A DNA stretch of 64,000 nucleotides from Kitasatospora aureofaciens. GTDB lineage: Bacteria > Actinomycetota > Actinomycetes > Streptomycetales > Streptomycetaceae. The stretch is taken from positions 124,001-188,000 of the forward strand of contig NZ_JAHTKP010000004.1 in NCBI RefSeq assembly GCF_019192735.1, read 5' to 3'. The notes under the pieces are model-generated. The model made no database searches and was not told the DNA's origin. It saw only the letters and a list, made by a program, of their open reading frames with translations. Below, in pieces: positions 9,368 through 17,034 of the stretch. The stretch's first letter is position 1, and each line of letters starts with the position of its first letter. Both the position numbers and the translations under genes were made by a program.

Positions 9368-10272
9368 TCATCGTCTGCGGCATCGCGAGCGAGTCGCCGA
9401 TCGCCCGGGTGACGGCGGCACTCGACCAGCTCGGCTCGCCCTATACGGTTCTCCACCAACGACGCTTCCTGGAGCTGCCGTTCGAGCTGGAGGTCACCGG
9501 CACCGGAATCCGGGGACGGCTGATGGAGAACGGCCGCGCCGTCGACTGCGCCACGGTCACCGGCATCTACACCCGGCTGATGGACTGGCGCGGGCTGCCC
9601 GAGGTGCGAGCGGCGAGCGAGGACACCGTGCGGAGGTGCCAGTCCTGGCACGAGGCCCTCGGCACCTGGATCGAGCTCGCCCAGGGCTGCGTGATGAACC
9701 GGGTGGCCGCGACGGCGTCGAACCTGTCGAAGCCCCACCAGGCCCAGCTGATCCGCCGGACCGGATTCCGGGTGCCGGAGACCCTGGTCACCAACGACCC
9801 CGAGCTCGTCCACGACTTCAGGGCGCGCCACGGCGAGCTGGTCTACAAGTCGATCAGCGGCATCCGGTCCATCGTCCGGTTCCTCGACCAGGACGCCATC
9901 GACCGGCTGTCCCTCATCCGCTCCTGCCCCGTGCAGTTCCAGCGCTTCATCGCGGGCACCAACATCCGGGTGCACACCGTGGCCGGCGAGGTGTTCGCCA
10001 CGCGGATCGAGACCGACCGGGTGGACTACCGCTACGCCCACCGCGACGGCGGCCGGGCCGAACTCTCCGCGTGGCAGCCGCCCGACGACCTGGCCGCGCG
10101 GTGTCTGCTGCTGGCCGAGCAGCTGGGACTGACCCTCGCCGGCATCGATCTGCTCCTGGCCGACGACGGCGAGGTCTACTGCTTCGAGGTCAATCCCAGC
10201 CCGGCCTTCTCCTACTTCGAATCCTGCACCGACCAGCCGATCGCCCGCGCCATCGCGCTCGCGCTCCGCTGA
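9364..10272 (+). CDS. ATP-grasp ligase, graspetide-maturase/RimK-like
   Basis: The protein is 302 aa, the usual size for MvdC/MvdD-type and RimK-type ligases. These activate a carboxylate as acyl phosphate and join it to an amine or hydroxyl. Visible signatures are the V-P-E-T-L-V-T-N-D-P strand typical of graspetide ligases, the ATP-binding Lys at about residue 162 (VYKS), the R-V-H-T-V-A-G hinge, and the metal-binding E275-x-N277 in FEVNPSP. It is last in the operon and starts inside the stop of the degenerate paralogue. Its substrate is unknown. The 318-aa protein two genes upstream, or one of the giant proteins, is the obvious candidate. It could alternatively be a glutathione-synthetase-like peptide ligase. 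Confidence 0.85.
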   Translation: MIIVCGIASESPIARVTAALDQLGSPYTVLHQRRFLELPFELEVTGTGIRGRLMENGRAVDCATVTGIYTRLMDWRGLPEVRAASEDTVRRCQSWHEALGTWIELAQGCVMNRVAATASNLSKPHQAQLIRRTGFRVPETLVTNDPELVHDFRARHGELVYKSISGIRSIVRFLDQDAIDRLSLIRSCPVQFQRFIAGTNIRVHTVAGEVFATRIETDRVDYRYAHRDGGRAELSAWQPPDDLAARCLLLAEQLGLTLAGIDLLLADDGEVYCFEVNPSPAFSYFESCTDQPIARAIALALR

Positions 10273-10309
10273 GGTCCGGTGCAGCCGAGACCGCGGCCGT
10301 CCAGCGAGG

Positions 10310-11131
10310 TCACGCCGTGACGAGCGCCATCCGGGCCAGTGCGGCGCGCAGGGCGGCGTTGAAGGCCGCGGGCCGCTCCTGGTGCGGCATGTGGGCGGCG
10401 TCCTCGATGACCTGGATCTCGCCGTGGGGAGCGAGGGCGGCGAGGGCCTCCGAGACCTCGACCGGGATCTCGGTGTCGAGGCGGCCGTGTACGAAGACCG
10501 CGGGGACGGCGAGCCGGGGGAGGGCGGGCCGCGGGTCGTAGGAGAGGGCCTCGGTGAACAGGGCGTCGATGAAGACGCCCGAGTCGAGGAGCTGCCGCAC
10601 GGTCCGGTCGATCAGGGCCCGACTCGTCGCCGGGCCGTACCAGTTGGGCACCCAGTCGGCCACCGTCCCGGCCCGGTCGGCGGCCAGCCCGGCCATCAGG
10701 GCGTTCAGCTCCGGCGCCATGCCCTGGCTCGGCCAGTGGCCGGGGCCGTCCACCGAGACCACTCCGCCGACGCGCTCCGGCGCGGCGAGCGCGGCCTCCA
10801 GGGCGAAGCTGGCGCCGATCGAACTGCCCACCAGCACCGGGCGGTCGAGGGCCAGCAGGTCGACGAGGGCCAGCACGTCGGCGACGTTGCCGGCCACGTC
10901 GTTGCCGGTGACCGGGTGGTCGGAGCGGCCGCAGCCCCGCCAGTCGACGGTGACCGTGCGGTGGTCCCGGGCCAGGTCGGCGAGCTGGGCGTCCCAGGCC
11001 CGGCCGCTGGTGCCCCAGCCGTGCAGGAACACCAGCGGGCGGCCGGTCCCGTGGGCCTCCTGCCGGCCGTGGCCCTCCTGGCCGTGGTCCTCGTAGTGCA
11101 GCTCGATCCCGTTGACGTGCGCGAACGACAT
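10310..11131 (-). CDS. Alpha/beta-fold hydrolase
   Basis: The protein is 273 aa with a complete alpha/beta-hydrolase core. It has HGWG as oxyanion strand, nucleophile Ser in VGSSIGA, an acidic residue in HGRLDTE, and catalytic His in DAAHMPH. A 9-codon longer reading is possible, but the chosen ATG has GGACGGGAAA at proper distance. It is transcribed divergently from the LysR gene; such pairs are commonly regulator and target. The substrate cannot be told. 3-oxoadipate enol-lactonase-like and haloperoxidase-like esterases are the nearest families. Confidence 0.9.
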   Translation of the reverse strand: MSFAHVNGIELHYEDHGQEGHGRQEAHGTGRPLVFLHGWGTSGRAWDAQLADLARDHRTVTVDWRGCGRSDHPVTGNDVAGNVADVLALVDLLALDRPVLVGSSIGASFALEAALAAPERVGGVVSVDGPGHWPSQGMAPELNALMAGLAADRAGTVADWVPNWYGPATSRALIDRTVRQLLDSGVFIDALFTEALSYDPRPALPRLAVPAVFVHGRLDTEIPVEVSEALAALAPHGEIQVIEDAAHMPHQERPAAFNAALRAALARMALVTA

Positions 11132-11268
11132 GGTTTCCCGTCCTCGATCCCGGGCCACCGCCGGTGCGGTGGCGCAGGACCATCACAGCAACGCGGGCGG
11201 CCGCGACCAAGGAGCGTTCCGCACCTACACTGATCGGCGAACGTGATGAATCCAGGGGTGGGGATCAG

Positions 11269-12159
11269 GTGGAACTTCGTCAGATCCGGTACTTCCTCGC
11301 GGTGGCCGAGGAACTGCACTTCGGTCGCGCCGCCGAGCGGATGCACATCGTCCAGTCCACGGTCAGCCAGCAGATTCGGCGACTGGAGCGGGAGTTGGGC
11401 CTCGAACTCTTCGACCGGAACACCCGCAGCGTGGTGCTGACCCCGGCCGGCAGTGTCTTCGTGGACCGGGCCCGGGCCGTCCTGGCCGCCGAACGGGCGG
11501 CGCTGGAGGCGATGGCGGCGGTACGGGCCGAACGCACCGCGCTGCTCCGGATCGGCACCAACGTCGGTCTCGGCGCCCGCCTCGAACGCCTGCTGGCCGC
11601 GGTGGCCCGCCGGGCGCCGGACCTCACCGTCGAACTGGTCAGCGCCGCACCGGCGGACCGGCTGCAGCGGGTGCGGGACGGGGAGCTCGACGCCGCTTTC
11701 GTCCGCGGCGTCACCCGCAGTCCGGGGCTGGACCTGGTGCCGGTCTGGCGGGAGCGGTTCGTGGTGGCGCTGCCCGCCGGGCACGCGCTCGCCGCGCACG
11801 AGCGCGTCGACCTCGCCGACCTGGCCGGGATGCCGCTGCGGATCGCACCCCGCGAGACCAACCCGCACCTGGTCGACCTGATCGCCGACGCCTGCCGGAG
11901 CGCCGGCTTCGAGCCCGTCCTGGGGCCGGCGTTCACCACCGACCAGGACACCCTCGCCGCGATCGGAGCCGGCGGCTCGCACTGGACGGTGTTCTACGCC
12001 GGTCAGGCCGAGGTCCTCCCGGCCACCCGGACGGTCTTCCGCCCGCTCGCGGACCCGGCGCCGACCATGCCGACCTTCCTGGCCGTCCGGGAGGGCGCCA
12101 CCGCGCGCGGCCTCGCGGTTCTGCTGGACTCCTGCCGCGACGTCGCCGGGGACGGCTGA
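11269..12159 (+). CDS. LysR-family transcriptional regulator
   Basis: The protein is 296 aa, normal for the family. The N-terminal winged HTH starts immediately (VELRQIRYFLAVAEELHFGR) with the recognition segment QSTVSQQIRRLE. The C-terminal periplasmic-binding-like effector domain covers about 90-290. The GTG at 11269 was chosen over longer frames because LysR proteins begin directly with this helix and GGGGTGGGGATCAG precedes it. TACACT at 11225-11230 is a possible -10. It probably controls itself and the divergent hydrolase through the 137-bp gap. The effector is unknown. Confidence 0.92.
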   Translation: MELRQIRYFLAVAEELHFGRAAERMHIVQSTVSQQIRRLERELGLELFDRNTRSVVLTPAGSVFVDRARAVLAAERAALEAMAAVRAERTALLRIGTNVGLGARLERLLAAVARRAPDLTVELVSAAPADRLQRVRDGELDAAFVRGVTRSPGLDLVPVWRERFVVALPAGHALAAHERVDLADLAGMPLRIAPRETNPHLVDLIADACRSAGFEPVLGPAFTTDQDTLAAIGAGGSHWTVFYAGQAEVLPATRTVFRPLADPAPTMPTFLAVREGATARGLAVLLDSCRDVAGDG

Positions 12160-12160
12160 G

Positions 12161-12198
12161 CGGCGGTGTGCCCTCCTGAGCGGGAGGGCACACCGCCG
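12161..12198. terminator. Perfect 16-bp stem, bidirectional terminator
   Basis: Positions 12161-12176 and 12183-12198 are exact reverse complements with a 6-nt loop. The hairpin lies between the stop of the LysR gene and the stop of the converging secreted-protein gene, so it can serve both. Confidence 0.85.
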
Positions 12199-12215
12199 AC
12201 GGTTTCAGGTGTGCG

Positions 12216-13934
12216 TCACGCCACGTTGACGGCGGTGTCGTCGAGGACGAAGGAGGTCTGCTTGGTGTAGTCCTCGGCGCCGGTGAACTTGAGCGTCACC
12301 GTCTGCCCGGCGTAGGCGGCCAGGTTGAGGCTGTGCTGCTGGTAGCCGGCGGCCGCGTTGACGTTGGAGTACGTCGCCAGGGTGGTGCCGTTCGCGGTCA
12401 CCGTCAGCTTGTCGTAGGCGGAGGTGGTGGGCTCGGCGGTGTCGATGTGGAGCCAGAAGCTGAAGGTGTAGCTGCTGCAGCCGGCCGGCAGGGTCACCGT
12501 CTGGGCGAGGGTGTCGGTGTTGGTGGTGCCGTAGCCGTCCAGCCAGGCGTCGTACGTGCCGGAGTGCGGCGGCTCGCTGGAACTGCTGTTGATGGTGCTG
12601 GTGCCGCTGGTGTTGGTCTCGGTCCAGCCGGCCGTCGTACCGGCCTCGAAGCCGGGGTTGGCGAGCAGCTGGGCCGCGGTGCAGGTGCTGCCGCCGCCGG
12701 TGGGCTGGACGGTCCAGGTGAAGGTGGCGGAGGAGGAGGGGCCGGTGGAGTCGGTGGCGGTGGCCGTCACGGAGGAGGTCCCGGCGGTGGTCGGGGTGCC
12801 GCTGATCAGGCCGGTCGCGGTGTTGATGCCCAGGCCGGCGGGCAGGCCGGTGGCGGCGTAGCTCAGGGTGCCCCCGGCCGTGTCGGTGGCGGAGAGCTGG
12901 AGGCTGGTGGCGGTTCCGGCGGTGGCCGTCCGGGCGCCCGGGTTGGTGAGGCCGACGCTGCCGGTGCTGGTGCCGCCACTGGCGGCGAGCCAGGCGGTGG
13001 CGTTCAGGCCGAGTGCGGCGTCGGTGCCGGCCGGGTCGTTCCAGCCGTCGTAGAGGGTCTTGCCGGCCTCGCCCGTGCCGTCGTCGATGGCCGAGCTGTC
13101 GCCCCAGAGGGCCACCCGGCCCTTGCCGAAGCTGCTGGTGGCGAAGAAGGCGCCGGTGTTCCCGGAGTAGCCGGTGCGGTAGACGATGCCCTTGACCGAG
13201 GGGTTGTCGGCGGGCTTGAGGGTGAAGGTGGTGCCGTTGCGGATGATGCTGCCGGTGACCGTGCCGAACGGGCCGTGCAGGACGGGGTCGGTGGCGTCGC
13301 TGATCGCCCTCGGGTTGTCGGTCTGGATGTTGAGCAGGTCGACCGAGAGCCCGAACGGGTCGTTGGAGTTGACCGAGTTGGTGGTCATCAGGTCGTTGAT
13401 GATGGCGGGGGAGTCCCAGCCGTCGTTGTTGCGGTCGCTGCCGGTGTGGTCGGAGATCAGGAAGAGCCCGCCGCCGTTCTGGACGAACGTCATGACGGCG
13501 GTCTTCTCGGCGTCGCTCAGCCGGATGTTGGGCTCGGGCAGGACGAACTCGTCGAAGTTGGCGAGGTCCAGCGCGCCGCCGGTGCCGTAGGTGATGGCGG
13601 AGCCGCTCGGCAGGGTCTTGAGGCTGTACTGGCCGGTCTTCTGCAGGGCGACGCCCCAGCTGGAGATGGCGCCCGTCCAGTCGCTCTCGGACTGGGGGCT
13701 GGGGTTCTGCGCGAGCGGGTCCGGCTGGCTGGTGCTGATGATCCAGTCGGCGTTTCCGGCGGTCTCGGCCTTGCTGTTGTCGAACAGGACGCGGTGCGGC
13801 GTGGTCGTCGTCGCGGCGGTGGTCGGGGTCGCGGCCGCCGCGACCTGGCGGGGTACGGCGCTCGCGCCGGCGAGCACGGTCAGGGCGGCGGCGGTCAGGG
13901 CGAGGGGTCTGAGGGTGTACCTGATGCTGGGCAT
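12216..13934 (-). CDS. Secreted multidomain protein: GATase-like, Ig-like and jelly-roll modules
   Basis: The protein is 572 aa. Residues 1-31 are a Sec signal peptide (RYTLRPLALTAAALTVLAG core, Ala-rich cleavage region). Residues about 45-300 resemble the class-I glutamine-amidotransferase-like domain found in exported proteins. They start with VLFDNSKAETAGNADW and contain VQNGGGLFLISDHTGSDRN. Residues about 320-410 are a putative Ig (He_PIG) domain with GLPAGLGINTATGLISGTP. Residues about 420-572 are a carbohydrate-binding-like jelly roll starting NPGFEAGTTAGW. It is likely an extracellular polymer-binding protein; enzymatic activity is uncertain because no catalytic Cys is evident. The ATG at 13934 is the only sensible start for the signal peptide. 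Confidence 0.85.
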   Translation of the reverse strand: MPSIRYTLRPLALTAAALTVLAGASAVPRQVAAAATPTTAATTTTPHRVLFDNSKAETAGNADWIISTSQPDPLAQNPSPQSESDWTGAISSWGVALQKTGQYSLKTLPSGSAITYGTGGALDLANFDEFVLPEPNIRLSDAEKTAVMTFVQNGGGLFLISDHTGSDRNNDGWDSPAIINDLMTTNSVNSNDPFGLSVDLLNIQTDNPRAISDATDPVLHGPFGTVTGSIIRNGTTFTLKPADNPSVKGIVYRTGYSGNTGAFFATSSFGKGRVALWGDSSAIDDGTGEAGKTLYDGWNDPAGTDAALGLNATAWLAASGGTSTGSVGLTNPGARTATAGTATSLQLSATDTAGGTLSYAATGLPAGLGINTATGLISGTPTTAGTSSVTATATDSTGPSSSATFTWTVQPTGGGSTCTAAQLLANPGFEAGTTAGWTETNTSGTSTINSSSSEPPHSGTYDAWLDGYGTTNTDTLAQTVTLPAGCSSYTFSFWLHIDTAEPTTSAYDKLTVTANGTTLATYSNVNAAAGYQQHSLNLAAYAGQTVTLKFTGAEDYTKQTSFVLDDTAVNVA

Positions 13935-14148
13935 GCGTCAGTTTCCTTGTGTCGTGGGGGAAGCAGGGGGCGGTGCTACGCGCGTAGGCGCGTCGGACAC
14001 CGTTCCATGGTGGGGTAAGCGGCATCTGAACGGAACACGACGAACACGCGTAGTCCTCGCAGCGGCCGAAGCGGCCGCCAGTGGACGCCCCTTGTCGGTG
14101 ATCCCACCCGTAACCACAGTCGCTGACGCACTGTCAGGCACGCGGGGG

Positions 14149-14472
14149 ATGGAACCGGTGGCGAGCGACCCAGCGAAGCCCGTCGCGCTGGGCGTGGAGC
14201 CCGGCCTGCCGTACGTCGGCGGCATGCCGGTCCCTGAGGGCGAGGACGAGTCGCACTTCCTGGGTGCCTACTTCGGCGAACCGCTGGAGATGGTGCGGGC
14301 CGAGACCGTCGACCTCCTCGTGCCGGCGACCGCGGAGATCATCATCGAGGGCCACGTGTCCCTGACCGACCTGGCCGACGAGCGCCCGGTGGCCTCGGAC
14401 TTCGCCCACAACTGGTCCCCGGAGCTCCAGCGGCACGTCCTGGACAACTGGCAGGCGTACGGCTACCGCTGA
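14149..14472 (+). pseudogene. Remnant of a UbiD-family decarboxylase gene
   Basis: The 107-codon frame contains a stretch typical of the middle of UbiD/prenyl-FMN decarboxylases. It reads VPEGEDESHFLGAYFGEP, then EMVRAETVDLLVPATAEI and IIEGH. The frame then jumps directly to a sequence like the family's C-terminus (SPELQRHVLDNWQAYGYR). UbiD proteins are about 450-500 aa, so the N-terminal half and most of the C-terminal half are missing. I read this as a deletion remnant, not a functional gene. A terminator hairpin still follows it. Confidence 0.7.
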
Positions 14473-14475
14473 CCG

Positions 14476-14511
14476 TCCGCGCCGGCCATCCGCAGGGACG
14501 GCCGGCGCGGA
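14476..14511. terminator. 12-bp stem terminator between remnant and SDR gene
   Basis: Positions 14476-14487 and 14500-14511 are exact reverse complements with a 12-nt loop. The structure sits just before the stop of the converging SDR gene. Confidence 0.75.
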
Positions 14512-14512
14512 G

Positions 14513-15274
14513 TCACAGCCGCAGGTGTGACGCCCCGTTGAGGTCGAGGACCGTGCCGGAGGCCCAGGTCGCCTCGGCCGAGGCCAGGTAGACCACGGCG
14601 GCGGCGACCTCCTCCGGGGTGCCGACCCGGCCGAACGGGCTCTGCCCGCGCAGGACTTCGCCCGACGGGCCGGTCAGCCGGTCGGCGACCCGCTCGGTGG
14701 CGGTGAAGCCGGGCGCGACCGAGGTCACCGCGATCCCGTGCGGGGCCAGCGCGACGGCCAGGGACTGGCCGAACGCGTGCAGCGCGGCCTTGCTCGCGCC
14801 GTACGCGGGGTGGTCCGGCTCGCCGCGGAAGGCCCCGCGCGAGCCGATGTGCACGATCCGGCCGGGCGCGCCGCGGGCGATGAGGTGGCGCGCGACGCAG
14901 TGGCTGAGGTTCGCCGCGCCGAGCAGGTTCACGTCGATCATCTGCCGCCAGATCCGCTGCCAGTCCTCGTAGGACACCTCGGCGACCGGGTGCGCGTTCG
15001 CCGCCGAGGTGGCCACGGCGGCGTTGTTGACCAGGACGTCCACCCCGCCCAGCGCCGCCTCCGCGACGTCCGCGACCCGCTTCGCCGCAGCGGGATCGCT
15101 CAGGTCGCCGCCCACCAGGACGTGTCCTTCGCCGGGCAGCGCGGCGAGCGTCGCCTCGGCCTCCGCGGCGCTCGAACCGTAGTGCACGGCAACCCGGTCG
15201 CCGCGGGCGGCGAAGGCGTGCGCGACGGCGCGGCCGATGCCCCGCGACGCCCCGGTGACCAGGACGCCCCTCAT
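14513..15274 (-). CDS. SDR-family oxidoreductase
   Basis: The 253-aa protein is a classical short-chain dehydrogenase. It has the NAD(P) motif TGASRGIG at the N-terminus, NNAA in strand 4, a catalytic Ser in HIGSRG and YGASK. The arginine in the first loop and absence of an acidic residue after strand 2 suggest NADP(H) preference (inference). The start overlaps the stop of the upstream VOC gene by 4 nt (ATGA), so both are one operon divergent from the GntR gene. The substrate is unknown. Confidence 0.93.
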   Translation of the reverse strand: MRGVLVTGASRGIGRAVAHAFAARGDRVAVHYGSSAAEAEATLAALPGEGHVLVGGDLSDPAAAKRVADVAEAALGGVDVLVNNAAVATSAANAHPVAEVSYEDWQRIWRQMIDVNLLGAANLSHCVARHLIARGAPGRIVHIGSRGAFRGEPDHPAYGASKAALHAFGQSLAVALAPHGIAVTSVAPGFTATERVADRLTGPSGEVLRGQSPFGRVGTPEEVAAAVVYLASAEATWASGTVLDLNGASHLRL

Positions 15275-15693
15275 CGGGTGAAGAGCCGGGTCTCGTCGCG
15301 GAACGCCTTGAACTCCAGGGCGTTGCCGGCCGGGTCGAGCAGGAACATTGTCCACTGCTCGGCCGGCTTCCCGGCGTAGCGCAGGTACGGCTCGATGACG
15401 AAATCGGTACCGGCCTCCGTCAGTCGTCGGGCCAGCTCCTGGAAGTCCTCGACGCTCAGCACCAGCCCGAAGTGCGGGACCGGGACGCGGGTGCCGTCCA
15501 CGGTGCCGTGCCCGGCGGCTTCCGGACGGGGACCCGGCACCACGTGCGTCACCACCTGGTGTCCGTGGAAGTCCCAGTCGACCCAGCCGTCGGTCGAGCG
15601 GCCCTCTTCGAGGCCGAGCAGATCGCCGTAGAAGGCCCGGACCGGGGCCAGATCGTCGACGGGGATGGCGAGATGGAAGGCAGGACGGGTCAT
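15271..15693 (-). CDS. VOC/glyoxalase-family protein
   Basis: The 140-aa protein has paired beta-alpha-beta-beta-beta modules of the vicinal-oxygen-chelate fold. Possible metal ligands are His7 in FHLAIPVDD, a central His in VPHFGLVL and Glu in GNALEFKAF near the end. It is similar in form to fumarylpyruvate-hydrolase-associated dioxygenase and glyoxalase-like proteins. It is first in a two-gene operon with the SDR and begins 22 bp from a palindromic operator shared with the divergent GntR repressor. Confidence 0.9.
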   Translation of the reverse strand: MTRPAFHLAIPVDDLAPVRAFYGDLLGLEEGRSTDGWVDWDFHGHQVVTHVVPGPRPEAAGHGTVDGTRVPVPHFGLVLSVEDFQELARRLTEAGTDFVIEPYLRYAGKPAEQWTMFLLDPAGNALEFKAFRDETRLFTR

Positions 15694-15715
15694 GCCCCCA
15701 CCTTGATCCCCGCGG

Positions 15716-15739
15716 TGTCCGAATGTCAACATTCGAACA
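15716..15739. promoter_or_regulatory. GntR/FadR-type palindromic operator
   Basis: CGAATGT-CA-ACATTCG (15720-15735) is a perfect 7+7 inverted repeat. It is extended by TGT at 15716-15718 and ACA at 15737-15739. It lies between the divergent VOC and GntR starts and its right end touches the GntR start codon. It is therefore the likely binding site for autorepression and for repression of the VOC-SDR operon. Confidence 0.75.
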
Positions 15740-16446
15740 TGAAGGATGAACCCCTGCCGAAGGCGGCCCGACGCGGGCTGGCCGACGAGGTCGCGGACCG
15801 GGTCCGCGACGCGATCTTCGAAGGCCGCTTCCCGCCCGGCGCGCCGCTGCGGGAGGTCGAGCTGGCCGAGTCCCTGGGCGTCAGCCGCGGCGCCGTGCGC
15901 GAGGGGCTCGCCCAGCTGCAACGGGAGGGGCTGATCCGCACCGGCTGGCACCGTCCGACCACCGTGGTGGAGGCGACCGTCACCGACGTGGAGGAGGTCT
16001 ACCGGGTCCGTGTCGCACTCGACCGGCTCGCCGCCGTCACTGCCATGCGCCTGGCCACCTCGCGGCAGCTCGACCAACTCGACCGGCTCGTCGACGAGAT
16101 GGCCGCCGAACTGGCCGCCGACGCCGCGGTGCCGCGCCTGCTCGCCCTGGACATGGCGTTCCACGACCAGATCTACGCCGCAGCCGGAAACCGCCGGCTC
16201 ACCGAGGCCTGGCAGGCCGTGCGGTCCCAGGTGTTCCTGTTCCAGTTGCAACGGGTCTCGCACGCCCGGGGGCAGTACCGCGCCCTCGTCGTCGACGAAC
16301 ACCGTGAACTGGCCCGACTGCTGCGGCAGGGCGGTGCGGCCGAGGAGCTCGACCGGCTCGCCGGCGAGCACGTCGACGTGGCCCGCCGCAGCCTCCTCGC
16401 GCTGCTCGGCGCGCCGGACGACGGGACGTCCGCCGATCCCAACTGA
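15739..16446 (+). CDS. GntR-family (FCD-domain) transcriptional regulator
   Basis: The 235-aa protein has an N-terminal winged HTH with the GntR signature (IFEGRFPPGAPLREVELAES, then SRGAVREGLAQLQREGLI). An all-helical FCD effector domain follows, with the usual Asp/His metal or ligand positions (DMAFHDQI, EHRELARLL). FCD regulators normally sense organic acids. The start codon abuts a perfect palindrome with no room for a ribosome site, so the message may be leaderless or start further upstream through the operator. Confidence 0.92.
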   Translation: MKDEPLPKAARRGLADEVADRVRDAIFEGRFPPGAPLREVELAESLGVSRGAVREGLAQLQREGLIRTGWHRPTTVVEATVTDVEEVYRVRVALDRLAAVTAMRLATSRQLDQLDRLVDEMAAELAADAAVPRLLALDMAFHDQIYAAAGNRRLTEAWQAVRSQVFLFQLQRVSHARGQYRALVVDEHRELARLLRQGGAAEELDRLAGEHVDVARRSLLALLGAPDDGTSADPN

Positions 16447-16466
16447 CACCGCCCAGACCCGGACTC

Positions 16467-16497
16467 TGGACAGATACCTCTGACTGAGAGCTAAAAT
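16467..16497 (+). promoter_or_regulatory. Promoter with MarR-type dyad, probably leaderless
   Basis: TGGACA (16467-16472) and TAAAAT (16492-16497) form a sigma-70-like promoter with a 19-bp spacer. The spacer contains the near-palindrome CTCTGACTGAGAG (16478-16490), a likely operator. The MarR ATG begins only 7 nt after the -10, so the transcript would have little or no leader. Confidence 0.6.
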
Positions 16498-16503
16498 GGC
16501 GGT

Positions 16504-17034
16504 ATGAGTGCGGCGGCCCCGGAAACGCTCAACGAAACGTTCGACGAAACGCTCGATGAAGGGCGCGACGAAACGCTCGACGCCGCGCTGGCCGACGAGT
16601 TCACCACGCTCCTCGTCGGGATCCAGCGCCTGGTCCGACGCCGGCTGCGGCAGGGCCTGGCGGAGCCGCGGCTGCGCGGCGCACAGGTCGAACTGCTGCG
16701 GCTGGTCATGGACGCCCCGGGGCTGCGGGTCTCGGACGCGGCCGAGGAACTGTGCCTGGCCGGGAACTCGGTCTCCACCCTGGTCAACCAGCTGGTCGCC
16801 CAGGGACTGCTGCGGCGCGAGGTGGATCCGGCCGACCGCCGGGCCGCGCTGCTCCACACGACCGACGAGGCCGTCGAACGGCTCGCCGCCTGGCAGGCCC
16901 GCCGGAGTGCACTGGTCGGCGAGGTGGTGGCGGAGCTGCCCGCCGAGGACCGGGCGGCGCTGGCCGCCGCGCTGCCCGCGCTGCGCGGTGTCGCGGCGGG
17001 CCTGCGCGGCCCGGCGGGGGAGGAGGAGCGATGA
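16504..17034 (+). CDS. MarR-family transcriptional regulator
   Basis: The 176-aa protein has a winged HTH in the centre (VSDAAEELCLAGNSVSTLVN, then QLVAQGLLRREVDPADRR) with the MarR wing D-x-R-D-R-R-like element. The extreme N-terminus is unusual: an E-T-L-D-type tetrapeptide repeated five times from a 12-bp tandem repeat (16522-16581). It overlaps the ABC ATPase start by ATGA and is the first gene of a regulator-ATPase-permease operon, suggesting drug-responsive autoregulation. Confidence 0.9.
   Translation: MSAAAPETLNETFDETLDEGRDETLDAALADEFTTLLVGIQRLVRRRLRQGLAEPRLRGAQVELLRLVMDAPGLRVSDAAEELCLAGNSVSTLVNQLVAQGLLRREVDPADRRAALLHTTDEAVERLAAWQARRSALVGEVVAELPAEDRAALAAALPALRGVAAGLRGPAGEEER
16522..16581 (+). 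repeat. 12-bp tandem repeat, five units
   Basis: Five in-frame 12-bp units of the type GAAACGCTCGAC encode ETLN, ETFD, ETLD, EGRD and ETLD at the N-terminus of the MarR protein. Being a multiple of three, copy-number change would not break the frame. Confidence 0.85.
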
